A DNA stretch of 64,000 nt from Vibrio tubiashii (GCA_000775715.1 JRWQ01000026.1:26075-90074); one strand, 5' to 3'; positions 1 to 9,394 are shown, counted from the first letter of the stretch. Numbers and translations: made by a program. The notes: a model not told the origin generated them from the sequence alone.

Positions 1-990
1 ATCACAGTTCTTCTGGTTGCATTGAGCCATTCAATACTTACTGTGTACCACACTATTCCAACTACAGAATATACCGCTGTTGATATCCTAATAACCGATA
101 TTAATAAATTGTTAGCTACCGCTCGTATGCCTGCTTTCTTCTTAGCTTCTGGATTGGTGTTAGCCTCTTTAACCACAGACAAGTATAAGTGGCTTATCAA
201 TAAAAGAATCCCAGTTATGATTTGGCTCATTTTCGTTTGGTCCGGTATTTCATTCATGGTCGAATACTGCGGTCTTCATCTATACCCATGGGAAAGTCAT
301 CCATTTTTTGACTCAGGTTGGAACTATCTTTCTCCATATGGAAATCTATGGTTCATCTATGCACTACTATTCCTTAGTTGCTTTGCAGTATCACTTTCAA
401 AACTCAGCGTACAAAAAAACGTACTTATCACAGTAACCACATCTATTGCGCTATACTTATGCCTCAAATTATTCGACCTAGGGCACGATATAAATCGCCT
501 ATTAATTGCGAACATAGCGACAAAAGGACTACCTTTCTTTATGGTAGGATTTCTTATTAAAGATAATATAATCAAATTCTTAAATGAAAGAAAACACCAC
601 TTTATTGCTTACATGGCTTCAGCAGTACTACTCTTCATAGCTCTATCTCTCATAAAAACCACAAGCTTATATGGAAAACTCCTGATTACATATATCCCGG
701 CGACATTTATACTAGTTTTAACAATCGTATACGTCTCTAAAATTGAGTTAGTTTCACGAATTTTTAAGATTGTCGGTAACTTGTCGCTAGAAATTTTTAT
801 ACTACACCAATTCTTTATCGCGATATTTTACCCTCTTCATTCATACATATCTCTCGGCGATATAACCAATGTAGTTTTGATTTTAACTCCTATTTTATTG
901 TGTGCAGGGTTTGCTATTGCATTTAAAAGTACAATTAGGCCTTACTTCTTTTCTCTACCAGGCTTATTAACTAGAGTGCATAGCTCGTAA
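1..990 (+). CDS. Acyltransferase-3 family membrane protein (5' end missing)
   Basis: The reading frame is open from the first base of the window to a TAA at 988, so the true start lies upstream; the TTG at 22 is only the first in-window start-like codon. About 330 residues are visible, almost all hydrophobic, with roughly nine membrane segments. The motif RMPAFFLASGLV near the start is the 'PxFFxxSG' signature of acyltransferase-3 (OafA/NodX/WecH-like) proteins, which move acetyl or succinyl groups from the cytoplasm onto sugars of surface polysaccharides. The substrate cannot be told from sequence. Base composition is clearly lower in G+C than the genes to its right (one 60-base stretch near 541 is about 23% G+C), which suggests acquisition by transfer. 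The convergent neighbour begins 63 bases away and no terminator was recognised between them. Confidence 0.8.
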   Translation: MTVLLVALSHSILTVYHTIPTTEYTAVDILITDINKLLATARMPAFFLASGLVLASLTTDKYKWLINKRIPVMIWLIFVWSGISFMVEYCGLHLYPWESHPFFDSGWNYLSPYGNLWFIYALLFLSCFAVSLSKLSVQKNVLITVTTSIALYLCLKLFDLGHDINRLLIANIATKGLPFFMVGFLIKDNIIKFLNERKHHFIAYMASAVLLFIALSLIKTTSLYGKLLITYIPATFILVLTIVYVSKIELVSRIFKIVGNLSLEIFILHQFFIAIFYPLHSYISLGDITNVVLILTPILLCAGFAIAFKSTIRPYFFSLPGLLTRVHSS

Positions 991-1053
991 ACCAATAAGC
1001 AAATTGTGCTAGCTTTGCTGGCTACATCCTGACCGTTTAAGCCGAGTGACTTG

Positions 1054-1950
1054 TCAAAAACCAACAATCGTCACCTTACCTGTCAGCTTGCCATTAAGCT
1101 GACAGGTGAAGTCGACCCGCTTATCCGCCCCTTTGTCATAAAGTGTTTTCAGCTTATCGAAAGCACTAGGGACGAAACTGATATCCTTCAAGCGTAAGCT
1201 TTTGCGTGTTTTGCTGTCTAAAAAGGCCAAAGCTGAGCGGTCAAGTACCAACTGACATGCATCAAGAACCTCTTTACTCGCGGTCTTACTCTGCACCACT
1301 TGCTTTAGTTCGGCTTTGGAAATAGCGCTATTGGCTTGGGCAAAAACGCAAATAGCGAACAAATCAAGCATCGCCACAGCTCGTGGTCGCTGCGTGGCTG
1401 TATCTTCATAAACAGCTAAAAGACAGGGTATTTTACTATCATCAAACTTTTCTACAGCGATATTGGTTAACGACAAGCCATCACCGAGCTCCCGTTGCAG
1501 TAATTTCTCAAGCTGGGAAAGTTTGGGTAGGGCCAACTCTTTTTGCACTCCACCAATGGAGTCGAGTGCCTGCTTGCTCTCTTCTACCCATTTGACCAGA
1601 GGCAATAATTGTCGGTGTAGGTCGTCATCTTCAAACGGCTTAGTTAATACGAAACTCGCTCCTGCGTCATAAGCCTGTCGGATTAGCGCTTTATCATCCA
1701 CCGTAGTGATCATGCCAACTTTAATCTCTGAGCTAAGCTGCATCAGTTCCTGCGTGAGCGTTAAACCTGTCATATCCGGCATATACCAATCGGTCAACAC
1801 AATTTCAGGGTTCCACTGTTTGGCTAATTCTAGCGCTTGTGTTGCGCTGCTGGTTTTCTCGATCGATAAACGACAGTAACTAAAGGTTTCTAGTCCTCGT
1901 CTTACAATCTCTAATGTTGCTTTACTGTCATCTACAATCAGAATTTTCAC
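1054..1950 (-). CDS. Response regulator: CheY-like receiver plus unrecognised C-terminal domain
   Basis: Residues 1-120 form a receiver domain: acidic pair D7-D8, phospho-acceptor D54 (VLTDW), T82/T83 and K104 (LTKPF), so phosphotransfer looks intact. Residues 130-298 match no output domain I know: no helix-turn-helix, GGDEF, HD or ATPase motif. They start with a helical KLSQLEKLLQRELG segment followed by a mixed alpha/beta region. The start is set at the GTG at 1950 because a strong GGGGAGGTGG Shine-Dalgarno lies 6-8 bases upstream; the longer frame to 1971 would translate that site. No histidine kinase is adjacent, so its partner is unknown. It is divergent from the coiled-coil gene at 2043. 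A chemotaxis- or surface-related signalling role is only a guess. Confidence 0.8.
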   Translation of the reverse strand: MKILIVDDSKATLEIVRRGLETFSYCRLSIEKTSSATQALELAKQWNPEIVLTDWYMPDMTGLTLTQELMQLSSEIKVGMITTVDDKALIRQAYDAGASFVLTKPFEDDDLHRQLLPLVKWVEESKQALDSIGGVQKELALPKLSQLEKLLQRELGDGLSLTNIAVEKFDDSKIPCLLAVYEDTATQRPRAVAMLDLFAICVFAQANSAISKAELKQVVQSKTASKEVLDACQLVLDRSALAFLDSKTRKSLRLKDISFVPSAFDKLKTLYDKGADKRVDFTCQLNGKLTGKVTIVGF

Positions 1951-2042
1951 TATTTGCCACCACCTCCCCACACTGAACTGTCTAAATTATAGGCATTATT
2001 TTTACCGGCAACTAAACTTACACCCGATGACTGTCCCAACTT

Positions 2043-2813
2043 GTGTATTTATTGATGGAATTAATGCCGTTTTTGACTACTGAAAACCTAATTGCCCTCG
2101 CTGTCGACTTTGGGTTACTGATCCTATTAGTGTGGTTTGTCATTCTGCTTTTAATCCTACGTGAGTTTCGCCAATTTGCTCGCCAAGTGTTGAGCGGTCG
2201 CGATATGGATAGGAATACCTATGAACTCTGTCAGCAGTCTGTCGACAAAGCACTCAGCTATACCGCTGACAACGGTGACACCCTAAATGACTTGATTGTT
2301 ATCCAACAAGCGCTTGAAAACCAAGTGTCGCAAATCAAAGCTGCCAAAGGAGAGCTCAGCGCTCAGGAAAAAGAATCGATTGAAGAACTCAACAAAAAGC
2401 TCAATAAATCTCACCGACTGATCAAAAAGCTCAAAGGCGATTTGGATAAAAGCATCAATGGACTGCGTAAGACCAAAACTCGCTTACTCAAGCAGACCGA
2501 TACCGTAGAAAGCTTACAACTTGAAAATGAGCAGTTAGAGAAGCAGTTCGAACAGCTAGAGAAAGAGTACATTCAAATCAGCGAGTCTGGTGGGGTCGCG
2601 AACTTAGCTCAAGAGTTTCAACAAGAGAAACAGCAGTTGTTAGATGAGATTGAGTCGTACAAGCAGCAACTTAGTGCTCAGGATACGACTTCTGAGTTGG
2701 CGGCTAAACTGGAAACCTCAAAACAGCAACTTCAGCATATGGCCAAAGAGAAAAGCTTTGTTGAGAAGAAGTATTTGGAACTGTTGGCAGAAGCAGAACA
2801 GAAAAGCCAGTAG
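2043..2813 (+). CDS. Membrane-anchored coiled-coil protein, function unknown
   Basis: This 256-residue protein has one hydrophobic segment at about residues 15-42 (ALAVDFGLLILLVWFVILL) followed by about 200 residues rich in Glu, Gln, Lys and Leu with clear heptad character, which predicts a long coiled coil. The topology suggests an inner-membrane anchor with a coiled-coil stalk, probably cytoplasmic. It resembles stretches of SMC or RmuC proteins only through the coiled coil, which is not evidence of function. The listed start is GTG; ATG codons at 2055 and 2064 are equally possible and would leave the membrane segment intact. It is divergent from the response regulator and convergent with the SPOR gene, 24 bases away. 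Confidence 0.75.
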   Translation: MYLLMELMPFLTTENLIALAVDFGLLILLVWFVILLLILREFRQFARQVLSGRDMDRNTYELCQQSVDKALSYTADNGDTLNDLIVIQQALENQVSQIKAAKGELSAQEKESIEELNKKLNKSHRLIKKLKGDLDKSINGLRKTKTRLLKQTDTVESLQLENEQLEKQFEQLEKEYIQISESGGVANLAQEFQQEKQQLLDEIESYKQQLSAQDTTSELAAKLETSKQQLQHMAKEKSFVEKKYLELLAEAEQKSQ

Positions 2814-2837
2814 CGACCGTGCTACCGGCCTTTTGCA

Positions 2838-3779
2838 TTACTTAACGCACACAATATTCAGTAAAGAGGTGCCTTTAAGCTGATTGACTTTACCGCTAGT
2901 AAAGAGGCCAACCCTATCTGCTCCCCAATACGGTAAGTGCATTGGCCATTTGTCTTTTTGCATCACGTTGGAATCGAGTAATGCCTTCCATTCGGAAGAA
3001 GTTGCTAAGCGCATTCCTAAGCGATAACACGTTTTGTAAGCGCCTTCGTAATCAAGCCTGTTCCAGGGTAGATCGTGCTCCATATAGAACTGGTCATCAC
3101 TAAACATGGTGTAAGGAACTTTATATTCTAATCCTGATACTGCGGCTGACAGGCGAATTGACACCTCTGTCCGGCGCTGTTTCGGTTTTTCCGCCACTGG
3201 CTTAATTGTCTCGGGTTGTTTCTTCGCTCTGACCGGAGCCGGAATAATCGTCGTAGACTGTTGAGAAGCTGCTTTTGCCAGCTGCTTTGGCTTAGATTGC
3301 GACTTAGGTTTAGCGGCTACAGGTTTAGCAGGGGCCCCCTTAACCACTTCACGAACAAACGCTTCTTTATAGCCAGGCTCAGTTTTCACTTTGGCTAAGT
3401 CTGCCTTCGCCTGTGAGAAATCTTGATAAGGACCAATTAAACATCGATAAGCATTCCCTTCCGGTTTCGCCCAAACATCGGTAGAGATATGTTGATATAG
3501 CTTCTTAGCCTTAGGTAGTGAGAGTGGCTTGCTAAACACACCACACTGAATCCAGAAAGTCGATTCTGTGCCACGCGGCTTAGACTTTCCCCATAGCCCT
3601 TTACCAATTGGACATGATTTATCTAACAACGGCAGCTCATTAGTTGATGCCTGAGTTGCATCACACAAAAATTCTTCAGCAAGCGTTGGGGCTGATAAAG
3701 CACTCAAGGCGAGCGCTGCAGCAAGGCTCCAACACTTCAAATAAGTTTGTTTCGGCTTTGAGGCCATATTGATATCCAT
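2838..3779 (-). CDS. SPOR-domain periplasmic or envelope protein
   Basis: An N-terminal signal peptide is visible (residues 15-35, ending SAPTLAEEF), so the protein is exported. Residues about 73-145 (FWIQCGVFSK...YRCLIGPYQDFSQAKADL) fit a SPOR fold, which binds denuded glycan strands of septal peptidoglycan. A Lys/Pro/Gln-rich linker follows at about 150-200. The last 100 residues (tyrosine-rich, with RLATSSEW and PYWGAD) recall the C-terminal part of formylglycine-generating-enzyme/C-lectin-like folds, but this likeness is weak. Scattered cysteines suggest disulfides. A second ATG lies four codons downstream of the listed start. Upstream of the gene at 3868-3901 is the terminator of the peptide ABC operon, so this is a separate transcription unit. 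Confidence 0.75.
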   Translation of the reverse strand: MDINMASKPKQTYLKCWSLAAALALSALSAPTLAEEFLCDATQASTNELPLLDKSCPIGKGLWGKSKPRGTESTFWIQCGVFSKPLSLPKAKKLYQHISTDVWAKPEGNAYRCLIGPYQDFSQAKADLAKVKTEPGYKEAFVREVVKGAPAKPVAAKPKSQSKPKQLAKAASQQSTTIIPAPVRAKKQPETIKPVAEKPKQRRTEVSIRLSAAVSGLEYKVPYTMFSDDQFYMEHDLPWNRLDYEGAYKTCYRLGMRLATSSEWKALLDSNVMQKDKWPMHLPYWGADRVGLFTSGKVNQLKGTSLLNIVCVK

Positions 3780-3867
3780 ACTCTGTAAACTTAACTTGGA
3801 GTTTATCCATCTAAGTGGATTACTATAGTGACTTTATTGACGGTTCACTGCCCTGATATTGAGAATG

Positions 3868-3902
3868 CAAAAAAAGAGCCGCAATGACTTACGGCTCTTA
3901 GT
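3868..3902 (-). terminator. Rho-independent terminator of the peptide ABC operon
   Basis: Read on the minus strand, AGAGCCG and CGGCTCT form a stem around a ten-base loop, followed by a run of seven T. It lies 37 bases after the stop codon of the last permease gene. Confidence 0.85.
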
Positions 3903-3938
3903 GTAGTGAGGTTTTTATAATCAAATCTTAGGGTTGGA

Positions 3939-4877
3939 TCACCCTTTATAGATTTTTGGGTTAAATACATCACGTAACCAGTCACCAAGTAGGTTGATAA
4001 CCAAAACCAAAGTGACTAGAACAATGCCTGGGAACGCTGTTATCCACCACGCACCAGAGAAGATGTAGTTAAATCCAATACTAATTAGTGCACCTAAAGA
4101 CGGTTGGTCTACCGGTAGACCTAAACCTAGGAAAGAAAGTGCCGCCTCAGACATAATGGCGTTTGCCACCTGTACTGTCGAAATAACCAAAATTGGCGAT
4201 AAACAGTTCGGCAAAATGTGGCGGAACATAATACGTGGTGCTTTAAAGCCCATTACGCGTGCCGCTTCAACATACTCTTTCTTCTTCTCAGCCAGCACTG
4301 AAGCGCGAATGGTACGCGCATATTGCGGCCATTCGGCCACACCAATGATAACCACCAGCATGACTACCGCATATTGGCTGTAAAAGTCACTGCCGAAGCT
4401 AGCTTTGAAAATTGCAGAAACAATGATCGCTACCATCATGGTCGAAAACGACAACTGCACATCAGCAAAACGCATCAAGAAGCTATCAATCCGGCCACCG
4501 AAGTAACCCGCAGAAAGACCAATAACAATACCGAGAATCAGTTGAAGGCCGACCGCCAAGAAACCTATGGTCAAAGATAAGCGTGAACCGTAAAGAATCG
4601 TCGAAAGAATGTCTCGACCTTGCTCATCAGTACCAAGTACGAAGCGCTCGTCACCGTCTTCCATCCAAGACGGTGGTAGCTCAGAATCCATAATATCAAT
4701 CGACGCGAGATCGTATGGGTCAGTTGGTGACAAAATTGGTGCAGCTAACGCCAGTACCAAGAAAACCAGAAATACGCTAAAACTCGCCATTGCGACTTTG
4801 TCGCGCTTAAAGTAGTACAAAAAATCCGATTGCTTAAAACGCTCCCAACGAGAAGGAGCTGCGGCTAATTGAGTCAT
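3939..4877 (-). CDS. Peptide ABC transporter permease, DppC/OppC type
   Basis: This 312-residue inner-membrane permease is of the DppC/OppC class. It has a short cytoplasmic N-terminus with F/Y-rich residues and about six membrane segments. The family EAA loop is seen at EYVEAARVMGFKAPRIMFRHILPN, the contact site for the ATPase subunits. It starts two bases after the DppB-type gene and its ribosome-binding site (AAAGGAG) lies in the end of that gene, so the two are translationally coupled. It is the last gene of the four-gene operon. Which peptides are carried cannot be judged from the permease alone. Confidence 0.92.
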   Translation of the reverse strand: MTQLAAAPSRWERFKQSDFLYYFKRDKVAMASFSVFLVFLVLALAAPILSPTDPYDLASIDIMDSELPPSWMEDGDERFVLGTDEQGRDILSTILYGSRLSLTIGFLAVGLQLILGIVIGLSAGYFGGRIDSFLMRFADVQLSFSTMMVAIIVSAIFKASFGSDFYSQYAVVMLVVIIGVAEWPQYARTIRASVLAEKKKEYVEAARVMGFKAPRIMFRHILPNCLSPILVISTVQVANAIMSEAALSFLGLGLPVDQPSLGALISIGFNYIFSGAWWITAFPGIVLVTLVLVINLLGDWLRDVFNPKIYKG

Positions 4878-4879
4878 GA

Positions 4880-5857
4880 TTACGCTCCTTTACCTGTTAG
4901 GTTTACAGTTGGGTTGATGATGCCGTACAACAAGTCAACAATGGTGTTGGTAACAACGAAAATCAGGCCGACGAAAATAACGTATGCAGTGATAAGTGGT
5001 GTATCAACACGGTTGATCGCTTCTAAGAAAAGGAACCCTGTACCAGGCCATTGGAATACCGTTTCGGTAAGAATGGTATAGGCCACCATAGTACCAATCT
5101 GTACACCACCGACAGTAAGAACTGGCAGCATGGTATTTTTGAGTGCATGTTGGTAATAGATTTTGTTCAGCGCTAAGCCTTTAGCCTTACCAAATTTGAT
5201 GTACTCAGAGCTTAGTACCTCAAGCATTTCAGCGCGCACTAAGCGAATAAATAGTGGCAACATAATTGATGCTAAGGCCACACATGGCAAGATGAGGTGT
5301 GCCAGCCCATCAAGGGTGAAATAACCCGATTCCCAACCAAGTAAGTTGGCGGTTTCACCACGTCCGTACGATGGTAGCCACCCCAACTCAATCGAAAAGA
5401 CATACATCAGCATGATCGCGGTTAAGAACACGGGGATAGAGATACCGATACTGCTTCCCGCCATCACCACTTTAGTAAATATGCTTTTTGGATGAATTGC
5501 AGAGTAAACACCAAGAGGTATCGAACAGAATACGATAATAAGCGTCGCACCGAATACCAATTCGAGAGTCGCCACTAATTTATCAAGAATCACTTCAACC
5601 GCTGGGCGTTTGAAGAAGTAAGAAGTACCTAGATCACCTTGTAGAGCATTGCCTACAAAGCGCGTGTATTTTGTAATGAAGGGATCATTCAGACCTAATT
5701 CGTCACGCAAAGCTTGACGCTCTGATTCAGAAACCGACTGACCAACAAGCTCACGCAGTGGGTCGCCAAGGTTATCCTGAATGGCAAACGCCACTAAACT
5801 GATCACAAACATCACTATCAGTGCCTGAAACAGGCGCTTGACCAGAAACGAAAACAT
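4880..5857 (-). CDS. Peptide ABC transporter permease, DppB/OppB type
   Basis: The 325-residue product starts MFSFLVKRLFQALIVMF, the usual start of DppB/OppB permeases. It has six predicted membrane segments and an EAA loop (EYIKFGKAKGLALNKIYYQHALKN). The frame is open a further 33 codons upstream, but those residues are unlike any permease N-terminus, and an AAGGGGCAAGGA ribosome-binding site directly precedes the ATG at 5857, so that start is chosen. It pairs with the DppC-type gene to form the membrane channel. A stem-loop lies between it and the upstream binding-protein gene. Confidence 0.92.
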   Translation of the reverse strand: MFSFLVKRLFQALIVMFVISLVAFAIQDNLGDPLRELVGQSVSESERQALRDELGLNDPFITKYTRFVGNALQGDLGTSYFFKRPAVEVILDKLVATLELVFGATLIIVFCSIPLGVYSAIHPKSIFTKVVMAGSSIGISIPVFLTAIMLMYVFSIELGWLPSYGRGETANLLGWESGYFTLDGLAHLILPCVALASIMLPLFIRLVRAEMLEVLSSEYIKFGKAKGLALNKIYYQHALKNTMLPVLTVGGVQIGTMVAYTILTETVFQWPGTGFLFLEAINRVDTPLITAYVIFVGLIFVVTNTIVDLLYGIINPTVNLTGKGA

Positions 5858-5976
5858 TCCTTGCCCCTTTAACTTTCCATAGATTTCAGTCTGCAAGCCA
5901 TTAAACTCAATGTCACTAGAATATTCGGCTGCATTCTTCAGTCTTAAAAATGGCACTCAACCCGACTGAAACAAAG

Positions 5977-6016
5977 TTAAGCACCAAAAATTTGGGCACC
6001 TACACCTGCAGATGCC
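5977..6016 (-). other. Intercistronic stem-loop after the binding-protein gene
   Basis: Read on the minus strand, AAATTGGGCA and TGCCCAAATTT form a near-perfect stem around a roughly 14-base loop, 18 bases after the stop of the binding-protein gene. Similar hairpins in binding-protein operons stabilise the upstream mRNA or partly terminate, so that the binding protein is made in excess of the permeases. The downstream run is only TTTTT, so partial termination is also possible. Confidence 0.6.
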
Positions 6017-6033
6017 CAATTTACTTCAACCCA

Positions 6034-7584
6034 TTATTTAACGACTAGGTCACCAAAGTAAGGGAAGTTCATTGCGTTAACGATCGGAGCGATATCGACG
6101 TTAGATTTCGCGCCCCACGCTAGGTTTTGCCAGTGTAGAGGAACAAACGCAGCTTCGTTGTACAGTGTTGCTTCTACTTTTTGCAGCATTGCAGCGCGCT
6201 TAGCCGGATCTGTTTCTACGTTTGAATCCATCACTAGCTTGTCCACTTCTGCATTCGAGTAGTGACCACAGTTGTACTGACCTTTACCTGACTCTTCGTT
6301 ACGCGTCATGGTTAGGAACTCAGAGAAGTTCGCTGAATCTTCTGTATCAGAGTGCCAACCGATCATTAGCATATCTGCCGCACACTTATCGAACTCTGGC
6401 CAGTATTGCGCTTTAGGCATAGTCTTCAGATCAACCTTGATGCCGATCTTAGATAGCATTGCCGCTGCCGCTTGAGCAATTTTCGCATCGTTCACGTAAC
6501 GGTTGTTTGGCGCCATCATAGACAGTGTAAAGCCTTTCTCGTAACCAGCTTCTTTCATCAGCTGCTTAGCTTTCTTGAGATCGTAACGTGGCGTTAGATC
6601 TGCGCTGTAACCGGCATAACCTTCAGGACCTTGCTGACCTGCAACGGTTGCGAAACCTTTCATGATTTTCTTAACGATACCTTCGTTGTTGATTGCATGA
6701 ACAATCGCTTGACGAACACGAACGTCTTTCAGAGCTTCGTTGCTGTTTTGGTTCATTTGGAACGTGATAATACGAGTACCAGGAAGCGTTACTAGATCAA
6801 CGTTCTTAGCACCTTGAACACGTTTGTGATCGTTTGGTGCAACGGGTGCAATCATGTCAACATCGCCAGACAGAAGTGCCGCTACGCGAGTTGCATCTTC
6901 TTTGATTGGTACCAGTGTTAATTTGTCAACGTTACCTGTGTTCTTATCCCAGTAACCGTCGAAACGTTCAAACTCTACTTTTACGCCTTGCTCACGAGAG
7001 GTAACCACGAATGGGCCTGTACCAGAAACGTTAGTCGACGCAAATGAGTTACCGTGTTTAACCACTTCACCTTTATCTTTACCATCGGCAGTCGTGCCAG
7101 AGTAGAACTTGCTGTCCATTGGGAAGATGTACGTAGCAGTTTGCAGTACAAGTGGGTAAGCACCCTTAGAGACTAGCTCTACTGTATAGTCATCTACTTT
7201 TACCATCTTCTCATAAGGTTCGAAGATAGCTTTGAAATCAGGTGAATTTTTCAGACGCTCAAATGTCCAAACAACGTCATCCGCTGTCAGTTCATTACCA
7301 GAATGGAACTTCACTCCTTGACGTAGAGAAAAGCGGAAGGTTGTCTCATCAACACGTTCCCACTTTTCCGCCAAGCGTGGTTCAAAATCTAGTTTCTGTG
7401 TGTAGCGAACAAGTGGATCAAACACCATGTGAGACATTTGCAGTGTACCGCCAGAAAGCTGCTCATGTGGGTCAAGTGACACTGGGTCTGCATCATAAGC
7501 TACGGTAATATCTGCTGCCGCTGCGCCAAAGCTAAGGCCAGCTGCCATTAAAGCCACTGCTAGTTTGCTTTTCATGGTTTTCAT
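6034..7584 (-). CDS. Periplasmic peptide-binding protein (SBP family 5)
   Basis: This 516-residue protein has a clear signal peptide (MKTMKSKLAVALMAAGLSFGAAAA, cleaved near residue 24). The mature start DITVAYDADPVSLDPHEQLSGGTLQMSHMVFDPLVRY is typical of DppA/OppA-type solute-binding proteins, as is the GxxVKFHSGNELTADDVVWTFERLKN stretch. It collects peptides or a related solute and delivers them to the DppBC-type channel. There is no lipobox cysteine, so it is soluble periplasmic. An AAGGAGT ribosome-binding site sits six bases before the ATG. It is the second gene of the operon, between the ATPase and the permeases. From memory it corresponds to VC0171 of V. cholerae. Confidence 0.92.
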   Translation of the reverse strand: MKTMKSKLAVALMAAGLSFGAAAADITVAYDADPVSLDPHEQLSGGTLQMSHMVFDPLVRYTQKLDFEPRLAEKWERVDETTFRFSLRQGVKFHSGNELTADDVVWTFERLKNSPDFKAIFEPYEKMVKVDDYTVELVSKGAYPLVLQTATYIFPMDSKFYSGTTADGKDKGEVVKHGNSFASTNVSGTGPFVVTSREQGVKVEFERFDGYWDKNTGNVDKLTLVPIKEDATRVAALLSGDVDMIAPVAPNDHKRVQGAKNVDLVTLPGTRIITFQMNQNSNEALKDVRVRQAIVHAINNEGIVKKIMKGFATVAGQQGPEGYAGYSADLTPRYDLKKAKQLMKEAGYEKGFTLSMMAPNNRYVNDAKIAQAAAAMLSKIGIKVDLKTMPKAQYWPEFDKCAADMLMIGWHSDTEDSANFSEFLTMTRNEESGKGQYNCGHYSNAEVDKLVMDSNVETDPAKRAAMLQKVEATLYNEAAFVPLHWQNLAWGAKSNVDIAPIVNAMNFPYFGDLVVK

Positions 7585-7678
7585 TGCATAACTCCTTATG
7601 CGGGATTTTCTATCCCTAGTTGTTGTGTTTGCTTCTGTTTATTACCCGCCAACAAACGAAGGCGGGAAAGAGTACGAC

Positions 7679-9394
7679 TTACGCCGTTTTTACTTCTTCT
7701 CTCAAGCCTGTAAATTCAGGCATTAAAGAAATCAGTTGCTTACTGTATTCATGCTGAGGATTATTAAACAGCTGCTCAGTCGGTGCGACCTCTAGTAGTG
7801 TCCCCATCTGCATGACACCCACACGATCACACATCTGACGTATCACAGGCAAATCGTGACTAATAAACAGCATGGTGAGATTTAACTCATCTTGTAAGTC
7901 TTTCAGCAAGTTAAGAATTTGCGCCTGAACCGATACGTCTAATGCAGAGGTAGGCTCATCACAGATAAGAAGGCGTGGACGAGTTGCCAATGCGCGAGCG
8001 ATAGAAATACGCTGACGCTGACCACCTGAGAACTCGTGTGGATATTTTACACCCGCCATTTGACCTAAACCGACGTGATCAAGTAGATCGTTAACTATCT
8101 GTCTGGTTTCAGCTTCACTATTAGTTAATTTGTGGAATCGAATCGGCTCCGCGATGATGTCAAAGATCTTCATCCGCGGGTTCATTGAAGTGTATGGGTT
8201 CTGGAACACCATCTGCATCTGACGACGCAGCGGACGGCGCTCTTTCTCTGACTTAAGTGAGGTTAGATCGATACCTTCAAAGCTCACCTTACCGGAGTTA
8301 GGCGCGTATAAACCGGCAATTACTCGTGCAATAGTCGATTTACCTGAGCCCGATTCACCGACAAGACCGAACGTCTCGCCTTCATATACTTCAAAGCTGA
8401 CATTGTTTGACGCCTGAACATATTCACGGCGACTTTCAAACAGTGAATCTTTGGTTATAAAACGTAGATTTACGTTCTCAACATTCAGCAGTGAACCTGT
8501 GTAATCTCGGTGGTCTTGGCTTTGACCTAACCAGTGGTTCTTAACATCAAGCGGCTCCATCTCGTGCGCTTCTTCGATGTAGCTGACCAATGGGAAGCGA
8601 TCGAGCTTAATATCTGAACGAGGGACAGCAGAAATCAGACTGCGCGTGTATGAGTGGTCTGGGTCGCCAAGTACTTTTGCCGTTGGGCCAAACTCAACTA
8701 AGTCACCACGATACATAACCGCCACACGGTCAGTCACGTTAGACACGACACCCATGTCATGGGTAACCAGCATACAACCCACGTTATTCTTGATACACAA
8801 ATCGCGGATCAAACTTAGAATTTGATCTTGGATAGACACATCCAACGCCGTAGTCGGCTCATCGGCAATAATAAGGTCAGGCTCACCTGCAAGCGCAATA
8901 GCAATCACCACACGCTGACGCATACCACCAGAAAATTGGTGTGGGTACTGTTTAAGACGGTTTTCTGGTTGAGGAATACCCACCTGCTGCATCAAAGATA
9001 ATGCACGTTGATACGCTTCTTCATCAGAAACCTTCATGTTGGCATGAATCGTCTCTTTAAGTTGCTGCTCAACAGTAAAAAGTGGGTTTAGAGAAGTCAT
9101 TGGGTCTTGGAAGATAAACCCAATTTTAGAACCCCGTACACTGCGCATCTGATCTGGCGTTAGACCAGAGATTTGTTCGCCATCTAAATAGACATCGCCA
9201 CTTGCGATACGCCCCGGAGGGCTAAGAAGGTCAATAACCGCATTACCTACGGTTGATTTACCTGCACCAGACTCGCCAACAACGCCGACGATCTCTCCGC
9301 GCTCAATATTAAAGGAGAGTGATTTAACTGCGGCATGAACACCATGTCGCGAAGGGTACTCAATTCGAAGGTTTTTAACTTCTAAAAGTGACAT
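7679..9394 (-). CDS. Double-ATPase subunit of peptide ABC transporter (DppD-DppF fusion type)
   Basis: One 571-residue protein carries two complete ABC ATPase domains where many peptide transporters use two subunits. Domain 1 (about 1-260) has Walker A GESGAGKS, signature SGGMRQR and Walker B IIADEPT. Domain 2 (about 300-560) has GESGSGKS, SGGQRQR and LICDEPT. Each ends in the H-loop region (LVTHDM, FISHDL). The arrangement is like YejF or GsiA. It is the first gene of the operon and energises uptake through the two permeases. An AGAGGT site precedes the ATG by eight bases. No promoter was confidently located upstream. Confidence 0.93.
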   Translation of the reverse strand: MSLLEVKNLRIEYPSRHGVHAAVKSLSFNIERGEIVGVVGESGAGKSTVGNAVIDLLSPPGRIASGDVYLDGEQISGLTPDQMRSVRGSKIGFIFQDPMTSLNPLFTVEQQLKETIHANMKVSDEEAYQRALSLMQQVGIPQPENRLKQYPHQFSGGMRQRVVIAIALAGEPDLIIADEPTTALDVSIQDQILSLIRDLCIKNNVGCMLVTHDMGVVSNVTDRVAVMYRGDLVEFGPTAKVLGDPDHSYTRSLISAVPRSDIKLDRFPLVSYIEEAHEMEPLDVKNHWLGQSQDHRDYTGSLLNVENVNLRFITKDSLFESRREYVQASNNVSFEVYEGETFGLVGESGSGKSTIARVIAGLYAPNSGKVSFEGIDLTSLKSEKERRPLRRQMQMVFQNPYTSMNPRMKIFDIIAEPIRFHKLTNSEAETRQIVNDLLDHVGLGQMAGVKYPHEFSGGQRQRISIARALATRPRLLICDEPTSALDVSVQAQILNLLKDLQDELNLTMLFISHDLPVIRQMCDRVGVMQMGTLLEVAPTEQLFNNPQHEYSKQLISLMPEFTGLREEVKTA

